This document shows, one piece after another, positions 11,263 to 20,622 of a stretch of DNA of 48,145 nt (position 1 is its first letter; each line of letters opens with the position of its first letter). Location of the stretch: assembly GCA_019747795.1 (NCBI GenBank), contig JAIEQK010000022.1, forward strand, positions 1 through 48,145. Direction: 5' to 3'. The notes beneath the pieces are model-generated. The model saw only the letters and a list, made by a program, of their open reading frames with translations, did not search any database and was not told the DNA's origin. This DNA is from Gammaproteobacteria bacterium (lineage in GTDB: Bacteria; Pseudomonadota; Gammaproteobacteria; Ga0077536). Position numbers and translations under genes: made by a program.

Positions 11263-11724
11263 CTACTCGGTCGGCGCGGGCTGACAGTCCCGCGCGACGA
11301 TGGCCTCTGCTTCCTTGATGCGCTGTTCGACCAGTTCGGGCGTCAGGAAGGCCAGTTCCTGGTTCTCGTTCACGTACTGCAGACGATTCGGGCGCGGCCC
11401 GTGCAGTTCCTTCAGTTTCTCGTTGGCGAGATCGCAGTTCTTCTTCTTCGCGGCAATCTGCTCGGGCGTCAGCTCGGCGGGCGTTTCCTTCTTTTTCTCC
11501 GCCTGGCCCGACGGCGGCACGATGGGCGCCGTCATGGGCGCGTTGGCCGCGGGCTGCTTGGAATAGCGCGGCTTGATCACTTCCGCCTTGCCGCCCTTGG
11601 GCGGCGTCTGCGAGAACACCACGTTGCCGTTCTCGTCCACCGACTTGTAGACCTCTGCTGACACCGGCAGCGCGCCCAGCGAGAGCACAAGCCACAGGGG
11701 CACAAACCGCACACGCATCGTCAT
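11263..11724 (-). CDS. DUF4124-domain exported protein at the end of the pilin operon
   Basis: 153 residues. A signal peptide (about residues 1-22, ending VSAEVYK) is followed by the DUF4124 core (YKSVDENGNVVFSQTPP), then a Pro/Ala/Lys-rich linker and a charged helix with a Cys (KKKNCDLANEKL) and a second Cys near the end. DUF4124 proteins are small envelope proteins of unknown role, often near type IV pilus genes. Its start overlaps the pilE stop by four bases, so it is the last gene of the fimT-pilE operon. The ATG at 11724 is preferred; 11718 is also possible. Confidence 0.75.
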   Translation of the reverse strand: MTMRVRFVPLWLVLSLGALPVSAEVYKSVDENGNVVFSQTPPKGGKAEVIKPRYSKQPAANAPMTAPIVPPSGQAEKKKETPAELTPEQIAAKKKNCDLANEKLKELHGPRPNRLQYVNENQELAFLTPELVEQRIKEAEAIVARDCQPAPTE

Positions 11725-12173
11725 TTCGCCCAGCACACCGCGTCGCCGGTGGAGCTGCCCTGTTCGCCCTTGGAGTCGAGCGTCAGCTGCGCGCCACAGA
11801 CGTCGTCATAGAACGGCGCCTTGGTCGCCAGCACGAGCTTGTAGCTGGTCGCGATGCTCCCCGTGTCGCCCTCGTCGATCGAGTCCAGGGTGTAGTGACC
11901 TTCATCGGACTCCGGCTCCGCGCTGGCGTAGCCGAGTTCCGTAGCATCGTCGGCGTAGGAGTTGTTGTCCATGAAATAGCGCTCCTGGCGCGCCGCCAGT
12001 TCCATCAAGAAGGCCTTGCCCTCGGTGCGCTTGGCGCGATCGACGTAGGCCTTGTAGGCCGGAAGCGCGACGCTCGCGAGGATGCCGACGATGACCACCA
12101 CGATCATCACCTCCATCAGCGTGAAGCCTTGCTCGCGGCCTCTCGTGCGCCGGTACAACGCTGTCGAGCTCAT
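11721..12173 (-). CDS. pilE: Type IV minor pilin (PilE family)
   Basis: 150 residues. A short leader ends REQG and is followed by FTLMEVMIVVVIVGILASVA: the prepilin peptidase PilD would cut after this glycine and methylate the phenylalanine, and Glu5 for assembly is present. A hydrophobic alpha1 helix leads to a globular head with two cysteines near the end (DDVCGAQ and DAVCWAK) that can form the D-region disulfide. GGAG precedes the ATG at 12173. Position after pilY1 matches minor pilin PilE of Pseudomonas and Xanthomonas operons rather than the major pilin PilA. Confidence 0.88.
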   Translation of the reverse strand: MSSTALYRRTRGREQGFTLMEVMIVVVIVGILASVALPAYKAYVDRAKRTEGKAFLMELAARQERYFMDNNSYADDATELGYASAEPESDEGHYTLDSIDEGDTGSIATSYKLVLATKAPFYDDVCGAQLTLDSKGEQGSSTGDAVCWAK

Positions 12174-12211
12174 GAACTCCTCCGTTCGCGCGCCATGCGT
12201 GGCGGCGCGCG

Positions 12212-15200
12212 TCACTGATTGTTGCGATATTCGCGCCAAGATATCTCACCGTCGACGATGCCGCCACGACCCTTGATGTCCCACACGTCGAACTGGCCGG
12301 AGCCGCTCTGCGTGGCGCCCTGGAAGGTGCCACCGGTGGACGTGTTGGTGTCGCTGCTCGAATCCGTGCCGCCGTTGCCGCCGTTCGCGGTGGCGCCGAT
12401 GGCGCTGCCGAAGTGGATGGCGGGCGAGGACGCCATGCCGACGCCGATGTCGTCGAACGCCGCGGACTGCGCCACGCCGGCCGGGCAGCTCGGGCAGGCG
12501 ATGGTGCCGAGATTCGCATCAGGCAGCGCGGTGCCAGTCTCGAAAGCCAGCACGTACAGGCGGCTGGTGCCCTCCGAAGTGCACTCGCTGATGCTCGGCG
12601 TGAAGGCCGCGTTCAACACCAGGCCGTCGGCGAGCGTCGAACGGTTCGGGCTGCGCTCCGATGGATTGGGCGAGGTAAAGGTACGGTAGTTGCGGCGCCA
12701 GCCGCCCGCCGTCACGATCGTTCCCTGCAGTGCCTTGAAGGTGGTGTCGTTCGAGCCGTCGCCGTTCAGGTCCACGTCGCCATTGGTGAACACCTTGGCA
12801 CTCGTGACATTGGTCAGCGAGCTCGGCGTCACTGTCAGGGCGGAGGTAGCGAAACTCGCGCCCGTCTGCGGGTTCGGATCGATGAAGCCGTACAAGGTCT
12901 GCTGCGTGGTGCTCGCCTTGTCCGCGCCGACCAGCGCACGACCGCTGCCGGCGATGACCCACGGCCGCAGGCGGTTGTCGATGGTGATCGACGGCTGGGC
13001 CTGGAACGGTTGGTTGGCCGCCAGCAGCCTGAAGGGCGTGCCCCAGTCTGCGGGTGAGGGCTTCTCGCCCACGGCCATGCGCCATACCGAGCCGACGTTG
13101 CCCGTGGAGTTGCCCACCGTGCCCCAGTAGACCGCCTCGGCCTTCATGTCGAGATCGAAGTCCGGCACCACCGGATCGCCGACGAAGGTATTGTCCTCGT
13201 TCAGCAGCGCGAAGCCCGAGCCGAACGGGCCGCTGGTCACGCGCGCGCCGTCGATGGTGGTCAAGTCGGCGCGACCGGCGGCCAGCTTGCGCAGGTCGTA
13301 GGCGAACAGGCGCCCCTTCTGCGTGGACGCGCCGGTGCCGAGGTCCGTCGGGCCCGAGCCGAACACCAGGTACCAGGAGTTCGGATCGGAGACCCCGTCG
13401 TCGCCGGTCTTGATCGGGTCGCCAATCGGGATCACGGTCGGCGCGGAAGTCGTGAGATTCAAGGTATCCGGCTTGAGCTCCGCCAGCACCTTGGGCGCAA
13501 CTTCCGGGTTGGTGATGTCCATCACCACGTAGGCCGACTTCATCGTCTCGGCGCCGTTGGCGGCGATGCTGCCGTTGGCGTTCACGTCGATGGAGATCTT
13601 GGTCCCGTCCGTGCCACCGCCCAGGCGCATGCCCTGCACCAGCACCGTGCCCCAGCCGCCGGGATGATCGTCGTCGACGGCGAAGATCTTCGCGTCGAAG
13701 ATGCGCGGCGTCTGGTCCATGGTGAACACGTGCGTGTAGTCCGTGCGCGCGCCCCACTGCAGGTGCGGCAGCAGGTTCTTCGGAACATAGGCCCAGATTT
13801 CCGCGCCCAGCGGGTGCTGGACCTCGGTGCCGCTGGTCACGCTGCCGTCCGCGTTCACGGTCCTCGAATTCAGGCGGAACTGGCGGTTCGAATTATCGAA
13901 GAAGCCCGCGTTGAAGGCGTGGATCATACCGTCATTGGCGCCGACATACACAACCTGGCGGCGATTCTTGTACCGCACGCGGAACGCACGATAGGACTCG
14001 TCCTGTGAGAGGCGGTCGAATCCTTCCACCGGTGGACCGGTGGAAATCGGTGAGGACGAGACGATGTCGCCAAGGCGCATCACCTCCGGCTGACCGGATG
14101 CCGTGAGCGCCGAGCCGTCGCCGTCATAGTCCACGGTGCGATTACGCAAACCGCTGAACTCCTTGCCGCGCACCCAGTTGATGAGCCGGGTCGCGATCGT
14201 GACATCGCTTTCGTCCAGCCACCGCCAGCGGTTGCTCACTCCGAGGGTCGCCGCATCGAAGGCCAGGATCTCAGAGCCGTCGGTCTTGACGATGTTGTTC
14301 AGGTCGCTGTCGATCCAGGTCAGGATGTGGCGGCCGGCGTTGGAGGTGTTGTCGATCTTGGTGGTGTATGTGCGCTGATTCTGGATGGTAGACGCGTCCA
14401 GATCGGCGAGCCGCTTGCGCGCATTCCATACCGTCTTCAACTCGGCCAGCTCGAGCGAGGGATAGACGGTGCGCCAGTTGGCCGGGTTGGATTCGGTCGG
14501 GACGAACTTGTTGGCGTCGCTGCTCTCGATGCGATGGAACTGGGCGCGCCGCACGTCGGGCTGATCGTTGAAGAAGACCTCCACGCGCTTGTCGGTGAAG
14601 TAGTCGTCCAGCTTGCCGTCCTGGTCGCCGTCCTCGCGCAGGAAGCCGGCCTGGTCGATGAACAGCGCCGTCAGTGTGCCTATCCACTCCACCTTGTTGG
14701 CGGCGGCGGTATTGTCGGACTTCACCGGGTCGTAGACCGCCTGGAACACCGCGCCGATGCCTTCCTGGTTGTTGGCGACGACCGCGGCGGCGGTACCCGA
14801 CGACACGCGCTCGATGATGATGTTGAACACTGTGGCGAGCGCGTCTTCCAGCGCGCCCGGGTTGGACACGAAGAAATAGTTGTCTGGAATGCCGTCGCCA
14901 TCCGGCACGTTGTCGCCATTGGCATCAGGCGTGATGCGGCCGCGCTGGTCGCGCACGTCCCACTCCTTCCGCAGGTTGGGCTTGTCGTTCGCATCGGCGT
15001 CGGTGAAGCCGCCCCACTTGGCCGCGTAGAGCAGCGGGTTCTCGAGCAGGTCCGCGGCGGTGCTGCTGCTCACCGTGAAAGTAAAGGACTGCGCGCCGCG
15101 CTGGCCGCCGGACTCGGACAGGGCGCGGCAGTTCGAGCAGCCGGTCACGCCGCTCGGGTCGGTGAAGTTCGCGCCGAGGATGCCCGAGTAAGCGTGGAAG

Positions 15201-17500
15201 CCGTCCTTGGTAGTGCCGCTGATGATGAAGGCGAACAACTGCGAGTTCACCGTCGACTGCGCCACCGCCTTGGTGGTGATGGTCACCGTCGCCGGGTTCA
15301 CATTGGTGTTGACCACGTAGTCAAGCGTGCCCCACATGTCCTGGTCGAAGTCGCCGCCCTGCTCGGAGTCTTCCCAGTTGATGTAGAACTTGCCGTGGAA
15401 GATGCCGGTGCCGTTCTTGGGCACCGGGAAGTTCACCGACGGCACGCCGGTGGAGGAGATGTCGGCGACGCCGTTCGGCGTGGTGTTCGGCAGGCCGGGC
15501 GAGGCGCGGTCGGTGGGGTCGACCTCGGTATGCTTGCGCACCACCTTGAAGTCCACCAGCGTGCCGCCACCGTTGTTGAACTGCAGGCGATAGGCCGGGA
15601 GGATGTTGACCTTCTTGGCGGTGCCGGCCGGTCCGATGGGGATCTCGATGGTCGGCACCGAAGTCGCGAGTGCCACGCCGAAGGTGTTGATGCGCTGCGT
15701 GCCATCGCGGTCGCTGCGCATGTCCTTCGTGTGCGCGTACCAGGCCATGCCGGCCATGTGGTAGGAGCCGAGTGCTGTCGGCGCCTCGGGGCATATACCG
15801 AACACGGTGCCGAGTTGGGAGACGGTCTTCTGCGTGCAGAACTCGTCGATGGTTGAGCCGGATCGCCCGGCGAAGAAGGCGTTGCCAGTAATGCCTTCAT
15901 TGTCGCCAACCTGGTTGGTCAGCGCTGCCGGGGTGTTACCGCCGAAGATGGTGCTCGTGGTCTGATCGTTGTCGTAGGTGCTGACGCTCGCGTTGAACGC
16001 CACGATATTGAGCGAGGCGCAGGCGTTGTTGTTGGTGATCGGATCGGTACTCCAGGCGATGTCGGTCATGCCGGGGAAAGTGCCCGTATCCGCCGGGTCG
16101 AAGGCGGCGGTTGGCGCGCGGCCCGTACCTACGGAGAAGTAGCGCAGGGTCTCCAGGTAGATCTCCGACATGGGATTGCCCCACGAACGGCAGGTGCCCT
16201 CGCTGATAGCCGCCTGCTGGAATGGGCAGTTGTCGGAACTCGCGAAATAGGTGCCATCGGAGTTCTGATAGCCCCACATGCGCATGATGTTCAGGGTGTT
16301 GATGATGCCGCCGGTGCTGGGAGCGGCCTTGAACGTGCCGTTGGTCGTGACGTTGATCTCGTCGGTCATGTCGCCGACCGCCTTGCGCAGCGCACCACCG
16401 GAGATGTTCTTGCTCCAGCTGCCGGTGATGAGGCCGAACTTGATCAGGTTCTTCTCGCCATAGCGCTGCAGCAGGCCGGTCGGCTTGCGATTGCCCGAGG
16501 GGTAGATCTGGCAGTTCTCCTGGTTCTGCGTCGAATCGAAATAGGTCGGGTCGCAGGACACCACGCGCACGATGCGCTCGGCGTTGCCGCCGGGCGTCAG
16601 CAGGCGAATGCTGTTGGGCGGGTCGGTGGGCATCGAGTCCAGGCCGGATTCCGCCGAGTTGTTGCTGTTCGAGTTGTCGCCGCGCTCGGATTCCCAGGTG
16701 CACTGCCAGCGTTCGTTGGCGGCCCACAGGAAGCGATTGCCGAACACCACGCGCATGGTCGGCAGGGCGGTGGAGTTCTGCGACAGCGCGCTGGTGTTGT
16801 CGACCGACGAGTTGCAGATGGTGATGCCTTCGTCGGCGTCGTCGTAGCCGTTGTTGTTGCCGCTGTTGGTGGTGTCGGTCTTCTGCGTCTCGAATGGCGT
16901 CAGCTTGTTCAGATCGGGCAGGTTGTAGTACTTGGTGAAGCTGTGGGCGTCGGTTGGCAGGTGCGCGCGCTCGAGCACGGTGGCTGTCGCGGTGTCGGTT
17001 GAACGCAGACCGCCGTAGAGCAGCTTGCGCACGATGTCCATGCGCGTCATGGTTGCCCAGTTGAGGAAGTTGCCGCTCCACGCGGCCGACTGTGAGCCCA
17101 GGCAATAGTGCTTGTTGTCGCCGTTGTCGGTCCTGCCGGTGGGCTCGAAGCGCTGGTTGGCGTCGCTGTAGGTGTAGCAGAGCAGCGGGTGGAAGTAGCC
17201 GTAGTACTCGAAGGTGTCGTCGTAGGTCATCTCCGTCACGCCGTCGGCGTCGACGTCGGAGAAGTCGTTGTAGGCCTTGAAGAAGTACTGGTGGTCGCGG
17301 GACATCGACAGCATCACGAGCGGGGTGACGCTCGCGACCGTGGTGATCGGACCCGCCGCGTAGTTGGCCATGATGGCGCCCGAGAGTTGCGCCGCCTGCA
17401 CCGGCATGGCGAGCAGCGCGGGCAGGAAGGCGAGGCTCAGCGCCAGGCCCTGGGCGAAGTTCCTGAAACGGTTCAAACGGGTCATCCTGCGTTCGATCAT
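12212..17500 (-). CDS. pilY1: PilY1 type IV pilus tip adhesin / assembly factor
   Basis: 1762 residues, large for PilY1 (about 1160 in P. aeruginosa). A signal peptide (ends PVQAAQLS) is followed by an N-terminal half with many aspartate-rich turns (FSDVDADGVTE, NGYDDADEG) and a C-terminal half with the seven-bladed propeller typical of PilC/PilY: VVYVGANDGMIHAFNAG, AEIWAYVPKNLLPHLQ, WGTVLVQGMRLGG. Calcium-loop-like stretches include DGDQDGKLDDY and DVDLNGDGSNDT. The N-terminal part lacks the DxSxS MIDAS motif seen in VWA-type PilY1. GAGGA precedes the ATG at 17500. It sits between pilX and pilE and likely primes pili and mediates adhesion. Confidence 0.92.
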   Translation of the reverse strand: MIERRMTRLNRFRNFAQGLALSLAFLPALLAMPVQAAQLSGAIMANYAAGPITTVASVTPLVMLSMSRDHQYFFKAYNDFSDVDADGVTEMTYDDTFEYYGYFHPLLCYTYSDANQRFEPTGRTDNGDNKHYCLGSQSAAWSGNFLNWATMTRMDIVRKLLYGGLRSTDTATATVLERAHLPTDAHSFTKYYNLPDLNKLTPFETQKTDTTNSGNNNGYDDADEGITICNSSVDNTSALSQNSTALPTMRVVFGNRFLWAANERWQCTWESERGDNSNSNNSAESGLDSMPTDPPNSIRLLTPGGNAERIVRVVSCDPTYFDSTQNQENCQIYPSGNRKPTGLLQRYGEKNLIKFGLITGSWSKNISGGALRKAVGDMTDEINVTTNGTFKAAPSTGGIINTLNIMRMWGYQNSDGTYFASSDNCPFQQAAISEGTCRSWGNPMSEIYLETLRYFSVGTGRAPTAAFDPADTGTFPGMTDIAWSTDPITNNNACASLNIVAFNASVSTYDNDQTTSTIFGGNTPAALTNQVGDNEGITGNAFFAGRSGSTIDEFCTQKTVSQLGTVFGICPEAPTALGSYHMAGMAWYAHTKDMRSDRDGTQRINTFGVALATSVPTIEIPIGPAGTAKKVNILPAYRLQFNNGGGTLVDFKVVRKHTEVDPTDRASPGLPNTTPNGVADISSTGVPSVNFPVPKNGTGIFHGKFYINWEDSEQGGDFDQDMWGTLDYVVNTNVNPATVTITTKAVAQSTVNSQLFAFIISGTTKDGFHAYSGILGANFTDPSGVTGCSNCRALSESGGQRGAQSFTFTVSSSTAADLLENPLLYAAKWGGFTDADANDKPNLRKEWDVRDQRGRITPDANGDNVPDGDGIPDNYFFVSNPGALEDALATVFNIIIERVSSGTAAAVVANNQEGIGAVFQAVYDPVKSDNTAAANKVEWIGTLTALFIDQAGFLREDGDQDGKLDDYFTDKRVEVFFNDQPDVRRAQFHRIESSDANKFVPTESNPANWRTVYPSLELAELKTVWNARKRLADLDASTIQNQRTYTTKIDNTSNAGRHILTWIDSDLNNIVKTDGSEILAFDAATLGVSNRWRWLDESDVTIATRLINWVRGKEFSGLRNRTVDYDGDGSALTASGQPEVMRLGDIVSSSPISTGPPVEGFDRLSQDESYRAFRVRYKNRRQVVYVGANDGMIHAFNAGFFDNSNRQFRLNSRTVNADGSVTSGTEVQHPLGAEIWAYVPKNLLPHLQWGARTDYTHVFTMDQTPRIFDAKIFAVDDDHPGGWGTVLVQGMRLGGGTDGTKISIDVNANGSIAANGAETMKSAYVVMDITNPEVAPKVLAELKPDTLNLTTSAPTVIPIGDPIKTGDDGVSDPNSWYLVFGSGPTDLGTGASTQKGRLFAYDLRKLAAGRADLTTIDGARVTSGPFGSGFALLNEDNTFVGDPVVPDFDLDMKAEAVYWGTVGNSTGNVGSVWRMAVGEKPSPADWGTPFRLLAANQPFQAQPSITIDNRLRPWVIAGSGRALVGADKASTTQQTLYGFIDPNPQTGASFATSALTVTPSSLTNVTSAKVFTNGDVDLNGDGSNDTTFKALQGTIVTAGGWRRNYRTFTSPNPSERSPNRSTLADGLVLNAAFTPSISECTSEGTSRLYVLAFETGTALPDANLGTIACPSCPAGVAQSAAFDDIGVGMASSPAIHFGSAIGATANGGNGGTDSSSDTNTSTGGTFQGATQSGSGQFDVWDIKGRGGIVDGEISWREYRNNQ

Positions 17501-17529
17501 GGGTTCGTCCTCGCCGCGCCGCGGCCTGC

Positions 17530-18159
17530 TCACTTCACCAGGGCGCGGAACTCCGCGCCGGTGATCAATTCAGCGTTGCCCGGCGCGGTGCCGCGCGAAC
17601 GCACGTCCAGGAAGGTATGGGAGTTGCCGTTGCCGGCCCCGGCGCCGGTGGTGTTGGCGTCCACCTGTGCGCTGCAGCCCGCGCAGATGCGCGTGCCGAG
17701 ATAGGTCACCCAGATATCGGCGAACATGTCGGTGTTCTGCACCGTGTCGTCGTCGTCCGGATCGGAGCGGAAGCGGATGTCGGGGTCGCGCGCGAAGGTC
17801 GGTGGCCCGACATCGGCCAGCAGGCCGTTCTCGTTGGTGTCGAAGTGCGCGGTCGGTTCCACCGGGACTACCTCCGCTGGCACGGTGTACTCGCGAACGC
17901 CGACGCCGCCGGCCGAAGGCGGCCAGCCGCCGTTGTAGAGATTGGCCGCCAGTACCCGACGTATGGCGGTGCGTCCGCCCTCGGACGACTGGAACGCACG
18001 GCGCTGCAGTGACGTGTTGATGGTCATCTTGAGATCGGTGGTGGTGGTGCGCATGGCGACCACCGCGATCATGGTCATCACCAGCAGCAGCACCAGGGTG
18101 ATCACCAGCGCGATGCCGCGCTGGCCGTGAGTCGTGAGGGAAGGGTAGTGGCGTCCCAT
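17530..18159 (-). CDS. pilX: Type IV pilus minor pilin PilX
   Basis: 209 residues. The N-terminal segment RGIALVITLVLLLVMTMIAVVAMR is the PilX-type transmembrane helix; as in other PilX proteins it lacks the Glu5 of ordinary pilins. A conserved TTTTDLKM follows, then a head domain with two cysteines (RICAGCSA). PilX joins the priming complex with PilV, PilW, FimT/FimU and PilE under the PilY1 tip. It is spaced three bases after pilW and ends 29 bases before the pilY1 start. Confidence 0.87.
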   Translation of the reverse strand: MGRHYPSLTTHGQRGIALVITLVLLLVMTMIAVVAMRTTTTDLKMTINTSLQRRAFQSSEGGRTAIRRVLAANLYNGGWPPSAGGVGVREYTVPAEVVPVEPTAHFDTNENGLLADVGPPTFARDPDIRFRSDPDDDDTVQNTDMFADIWVTYLGTRICAGCSAQVDANTTGAGAGNGNSHTFLDVRSRGTAPGNAELITGAEFRALVK

Positions 18160-18162
18160 GGC

Positions 18163-19173
18163 TTAGCCCCGCGTCTTGTTGCGCACTTGCACCGCGAAGT
18201 TGAACTGCTTGCGGTGGAACTGTTGGTCGGCCGTGGGCGGGTCGTACGTGAAGCCTCCGTACATCGCGTAGTCGTCGCGTTCGTCGGTGTAGGCGACATC
18301 GCGCTCTGGGCCGCGCACCATCAGCGAGACCTGCACGTTGACCACGCTCGGCCACTGGTTGTTGGCGGTGATGGTGGTGGCGCTGAAGTACTGGGTGGTG
18401 GGAATGGCGCCGTCGGTCAGCACGCCGAAGGTGGCCTGCAGCTGCTCCACGCCCGCGACCACGTCTTCCTGCACCAGGCTCGTGCCGTTCAGCACCAGGC
18501 GCGCCAGGGTGGGCGTGGTGTCGTCGGCAGCGTCGCAGACGCCTGCCGTGCCACGATCCTGGGACGCGCACTTGCGGATGAAATAGATCACCGTGCGGTA
18601 TGCGTAATTGGCCTGGGTCTCAGGTTCGGGAACCTCGTACAGGTCTCCCGGCAGATCGGTCATGTCCTGGTCGCCGCGGAACAGGATGCCGGCCGCACCC
18701 ACCTTGGCGCGAAGGTAGACGTCGGTCGCGACCAGAGAAGCGGTCACCGTGCGCTCGGGATCCGCGTAGCGGACCACCAGCACATCGGTGTTCGGCACGT
18801 AGTCCGCGGCCGGAATGCAGCTGAGCGGCGAACTCGCGCCGCCCTCGAGCGCGAAGAAGCCGACCGAGGAGATCACCGGTGATTGCGTGCAGGTGGTGGC
18901 GATGGGCAGGGAGGCGAGGTCGGCGTCGACGTCGATGAAGTCCGCTTCCACGCCGCCCCAGTGGTCGCCCATGCGCAGGTGGTACTGGATCTGGTTCAAC
19001 GCATAGCGCGCGTTCTCGTCGAGCACATTGGTGCTCTCCTGCAGCCGATAGGCGGTCTTGTTGCTGACAAAGATGCTGACTACACCGGACAGCAGGATCA
19101 GCCCCACGGTGATCGAGACCATCACCTCGACCAGCGTCATGCCTGCCTGGCGGCGTGCGATGGATATGCTCAT
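18163..19173 (-). CDS. pilW: Type IV pilus minor pilin PilW
   Basis: 336 residues. The leader ends RRQAG and is followed by MTLVEVMVSITVGLILLSGV, a type III signal with Glu5. The long head is typical of PilW and its GspJ-like relatives. The ATG at 19173 is chosen because it puts the prepilin motif at residues 11-12; the frame is open further upstream but shows no similarity there. The preceding gene pilV ends 23 bases before. Confidence 0.88.
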   Translation of the reverse strand: MSISIARRQAGMTLVEVMVSITVGLILLSGVVSIFVSNKTAYRLQESTNVLDENARYALNQIQYHLRMGDHWGGVEADFIDVDADLASLPIATTCTQSPVISSVGFFALEGGASSPLSCIPAADYVPNTDVLVVRYADPERTVTASLVATDVYLRAKVGAAGILFRGDQDMTDLPGDLYEVPEPETQANYAYRTVIYFIRKCASQDRGTAGVCDAADDTTPTLARLVLNGTSLVQEDVVAGVEQLQATFGVLTDGAIPTTQYFSATTITANNQWPSVVNVQVSLMVRGPERDVAYTDERDDYAMYGGFTYDPPTADQQFHRKQFNFAVQVRNKTRG

Positions 19174-19196
19174 ATAGGGACGTTCCGCTCGTCGCT

Positions 19197-19775
19197 TCAG
19201 TTGAGGTCGAGGCCTGGCACGACGGTCATGACCAGGCGCTGTACCACCTGGTCCTCGTCGTCGTTGCCGCTGCGGCCGAGGTCGTCCTTGCCGCTCGTGC
19301 GTTCGACCCATTGGATCTTGATGGCGTACACCTCACCGGCGTCGTCGCAGGCCCAGGCGGAGCTGTCGCCGTCATTCGGCGTCGAATCGCGGCAGACCAC
19401 GCCAACGCCAGACGGCAGCACGTCGGCGTTGGACTGCAGCGGCGCGCCGTCGGTGTGCACGTTCCAGGCGGCGAGGTCGTAGGCGGCCCGCTGTTGCGCG
19501 TCGCATACCGCCGAGGCGCAGTCGTCCGCGGCCGAAGTCGGCATGTCGTCCTGCACGTTGTAGTAGCCGGACTGCACGCCGAACTCGTTGGCGCGCATCA
19601 GATCGGACATCGTCTCGGCCTGGGCGACCGCGATGGAGCGCAACTGCGAGCCATGGGTGAAGCGCATGCCGGCCACCTGCAGCCCGGCGATGCCGAGCAG
19701 GCCAATGGAGAAGATCACGATGGCGATGAGGATTTCGAGCAGCGTGAAGCCGCCCTGGCGGCGCGTCATGGACAT
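19197..19775 (-). CDS. pilV: Type IV pilus minor pilin PilV
   Basis: 192 residues. RRQGG precedes FTLLEILIAIVIFSIGLLGI, a clean prepilin signal with Glu5, and the PilV-type AGLQVAGM segment follows. Several cysteines in the head (DDCASAVCDAQ, VVCRD, WACDD) probably form disulfides. The start overlaps the fimT end by ten bases, indicating translational coupling in the operon. Confidence 0.88.
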   Translation of the reverse strand: MSMTRRQGGFTLLEILIAIVIFSIGLLGIAGLQVAGMRFTHGSQLRSIAVAQAETMSDLMRANEFGVQSGYYNVQDDMPTSAADDCASAVCDAQQRAAYDLAAWNVHTDGAPLQSNADVLPSGVGVVCRDSTPNDGDSSAWACDDAGEVYAIKIQWVERTSGKDDLGRSGNDDEDQVVQRLVMTVVPGLDLN

Positions 19776-20392
19776 GTCAGCGCGCTCCCGTTCGGCTGCT
19801 TGTCGAGTGAAGAGATGCGGCCGGTGTTGCTGATGCCGACCGCCTTGGCATGGGCGGCTCCGCGGAAGTCGCAGAGCGTGAAATAGGTGGTGGCGTTGGG
19901 GCAGGTTTCGAGCGTGGCGAGGCTGGAATCCGTGTTGCAGCGGACCGAGCCATCGCCGACGTAGACCAGCACGTCGGGGACGCTGACCGCCGGCGTCAGG
20001 GTATTGGTGCCGTCAAAAGCCTTCTGCTGGATGAGCAGGCAGTCGGTGGTGGCGCCAACCGCGCAGTCGTCCACTCCTGAACCGCCCTTGTTCAGGACGC
20101 CGTTGCCGTTGCGGTCGACGAACACCAGCCAGCCCTTGTTCCAGCCGTTGCCGGTGCCGGCCGCGTCGCAGCTGGTGCCGTTCTCCGACACGCACACCAC
20201 CACCCGCTGGTTCAGCTTGATGGCCTCGCTGCGGGCGTGGGAGAGGGCGGTCGAGAGCGAATTGATCTGGGTGGTCATGCGGCCGTTCTGGATGTAGCTC
20301 TCCACGCCGGGGATGCCGACGCCGAGCAGCACACCGAACACCGCGATGGCGACCATCAGCTCGATGATGTTGAAACCGCTTTGTCGCTTCAT
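19766..20392 (-). CDS. fimT: FimT/FimU (GspH-type) minor pseudopilin
   Basis: 208 residues and the first gene of the minor pilin operon. The leader MKRQSG is followed by FNIIELMVAIAVFGVLLGVG with Glu5. The middle has the GspH/FimT hallmark stretch ARSEAIKLNQRVVVC and a GWLVFVDRNGNG turn. Its neighbours are pilV-pilW-pilX-pilY1-pilE, and it faces the Fur-type gene across a 230-base gap that should hold the operon promoter. Confidence 0.87.
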   Translation of the reverse strand: MKRQSGFNIIELMVAIAVFGVLLGVGIPGVESYIQNGRMTTQINSLSTALSHARSEAIKLNQRVVVCVSENGTSCDAAGTGNGWNKGWLVFVDRNGNGVLNKGGSGVDDCAVGATTDCLLIQQKAFDGTNTLTPAVSVPDVLVYVGDGSVRCNTDSSLATLETCPNATTYFTLCDFRGAAHAKAVGISNTGRISSLDKQPNGSALTCP

Positions 20393-20564
20393 GGCGGCGA
20401 GTATCGACAGCGCGCGCGAGGATTCCAGCCCGCCGCCGCTGAACGTCGCAATTCGGCCCGTGAACGGTCAGCCGATCAGCGGGGCTGTGAAGCGCTTCAC
20501 GCGAGGCCGGCGGCGGCCACGGCGGGTGACCAGCGGTCCGGGATACCCATTCCCCGAGAAGTAA

Positions 20565-20615
20565 ATGCAAATAATTCGCATCTGTTCTGGACAGGTCGAC
20601 CCGTATCGGTATACT
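20565..20615 (+). promoter_or_regulatory. Fur-box-like palindrome and promoter of the Fur-family gene
   Basis: A 17-base palindrome ATGCAAAT-A-ATTCGCAT (20565-20581, 7 of 8 arm pairs match) resembles gammaproteobacterial Fur boxes. It is followed by a -35-like TGGACA (20588-20593), a 16-base spacer and a -10 TATACT (20610-20615). The first ATG of the gene lies seven bases after the -10, so the transcript may be leaderless. Autoregulation is inferred. Confidence 0.6.
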
Positions 20616-20622
20616 TCCGGCC

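Noticed and set aside
12361..12400. Apparent tandem GCC repeats in pilY1 as a microsatellite
   Set aside because: They encode a Gly/Asn/Thr linker (GATANGGNGGTDSSS) and show no regular unit.
14327..15856. A 509-residue open frame antisense to pilY1
   Set aside because: It has shadow composition with no family motifs, and the sense strand is a full PilY1.
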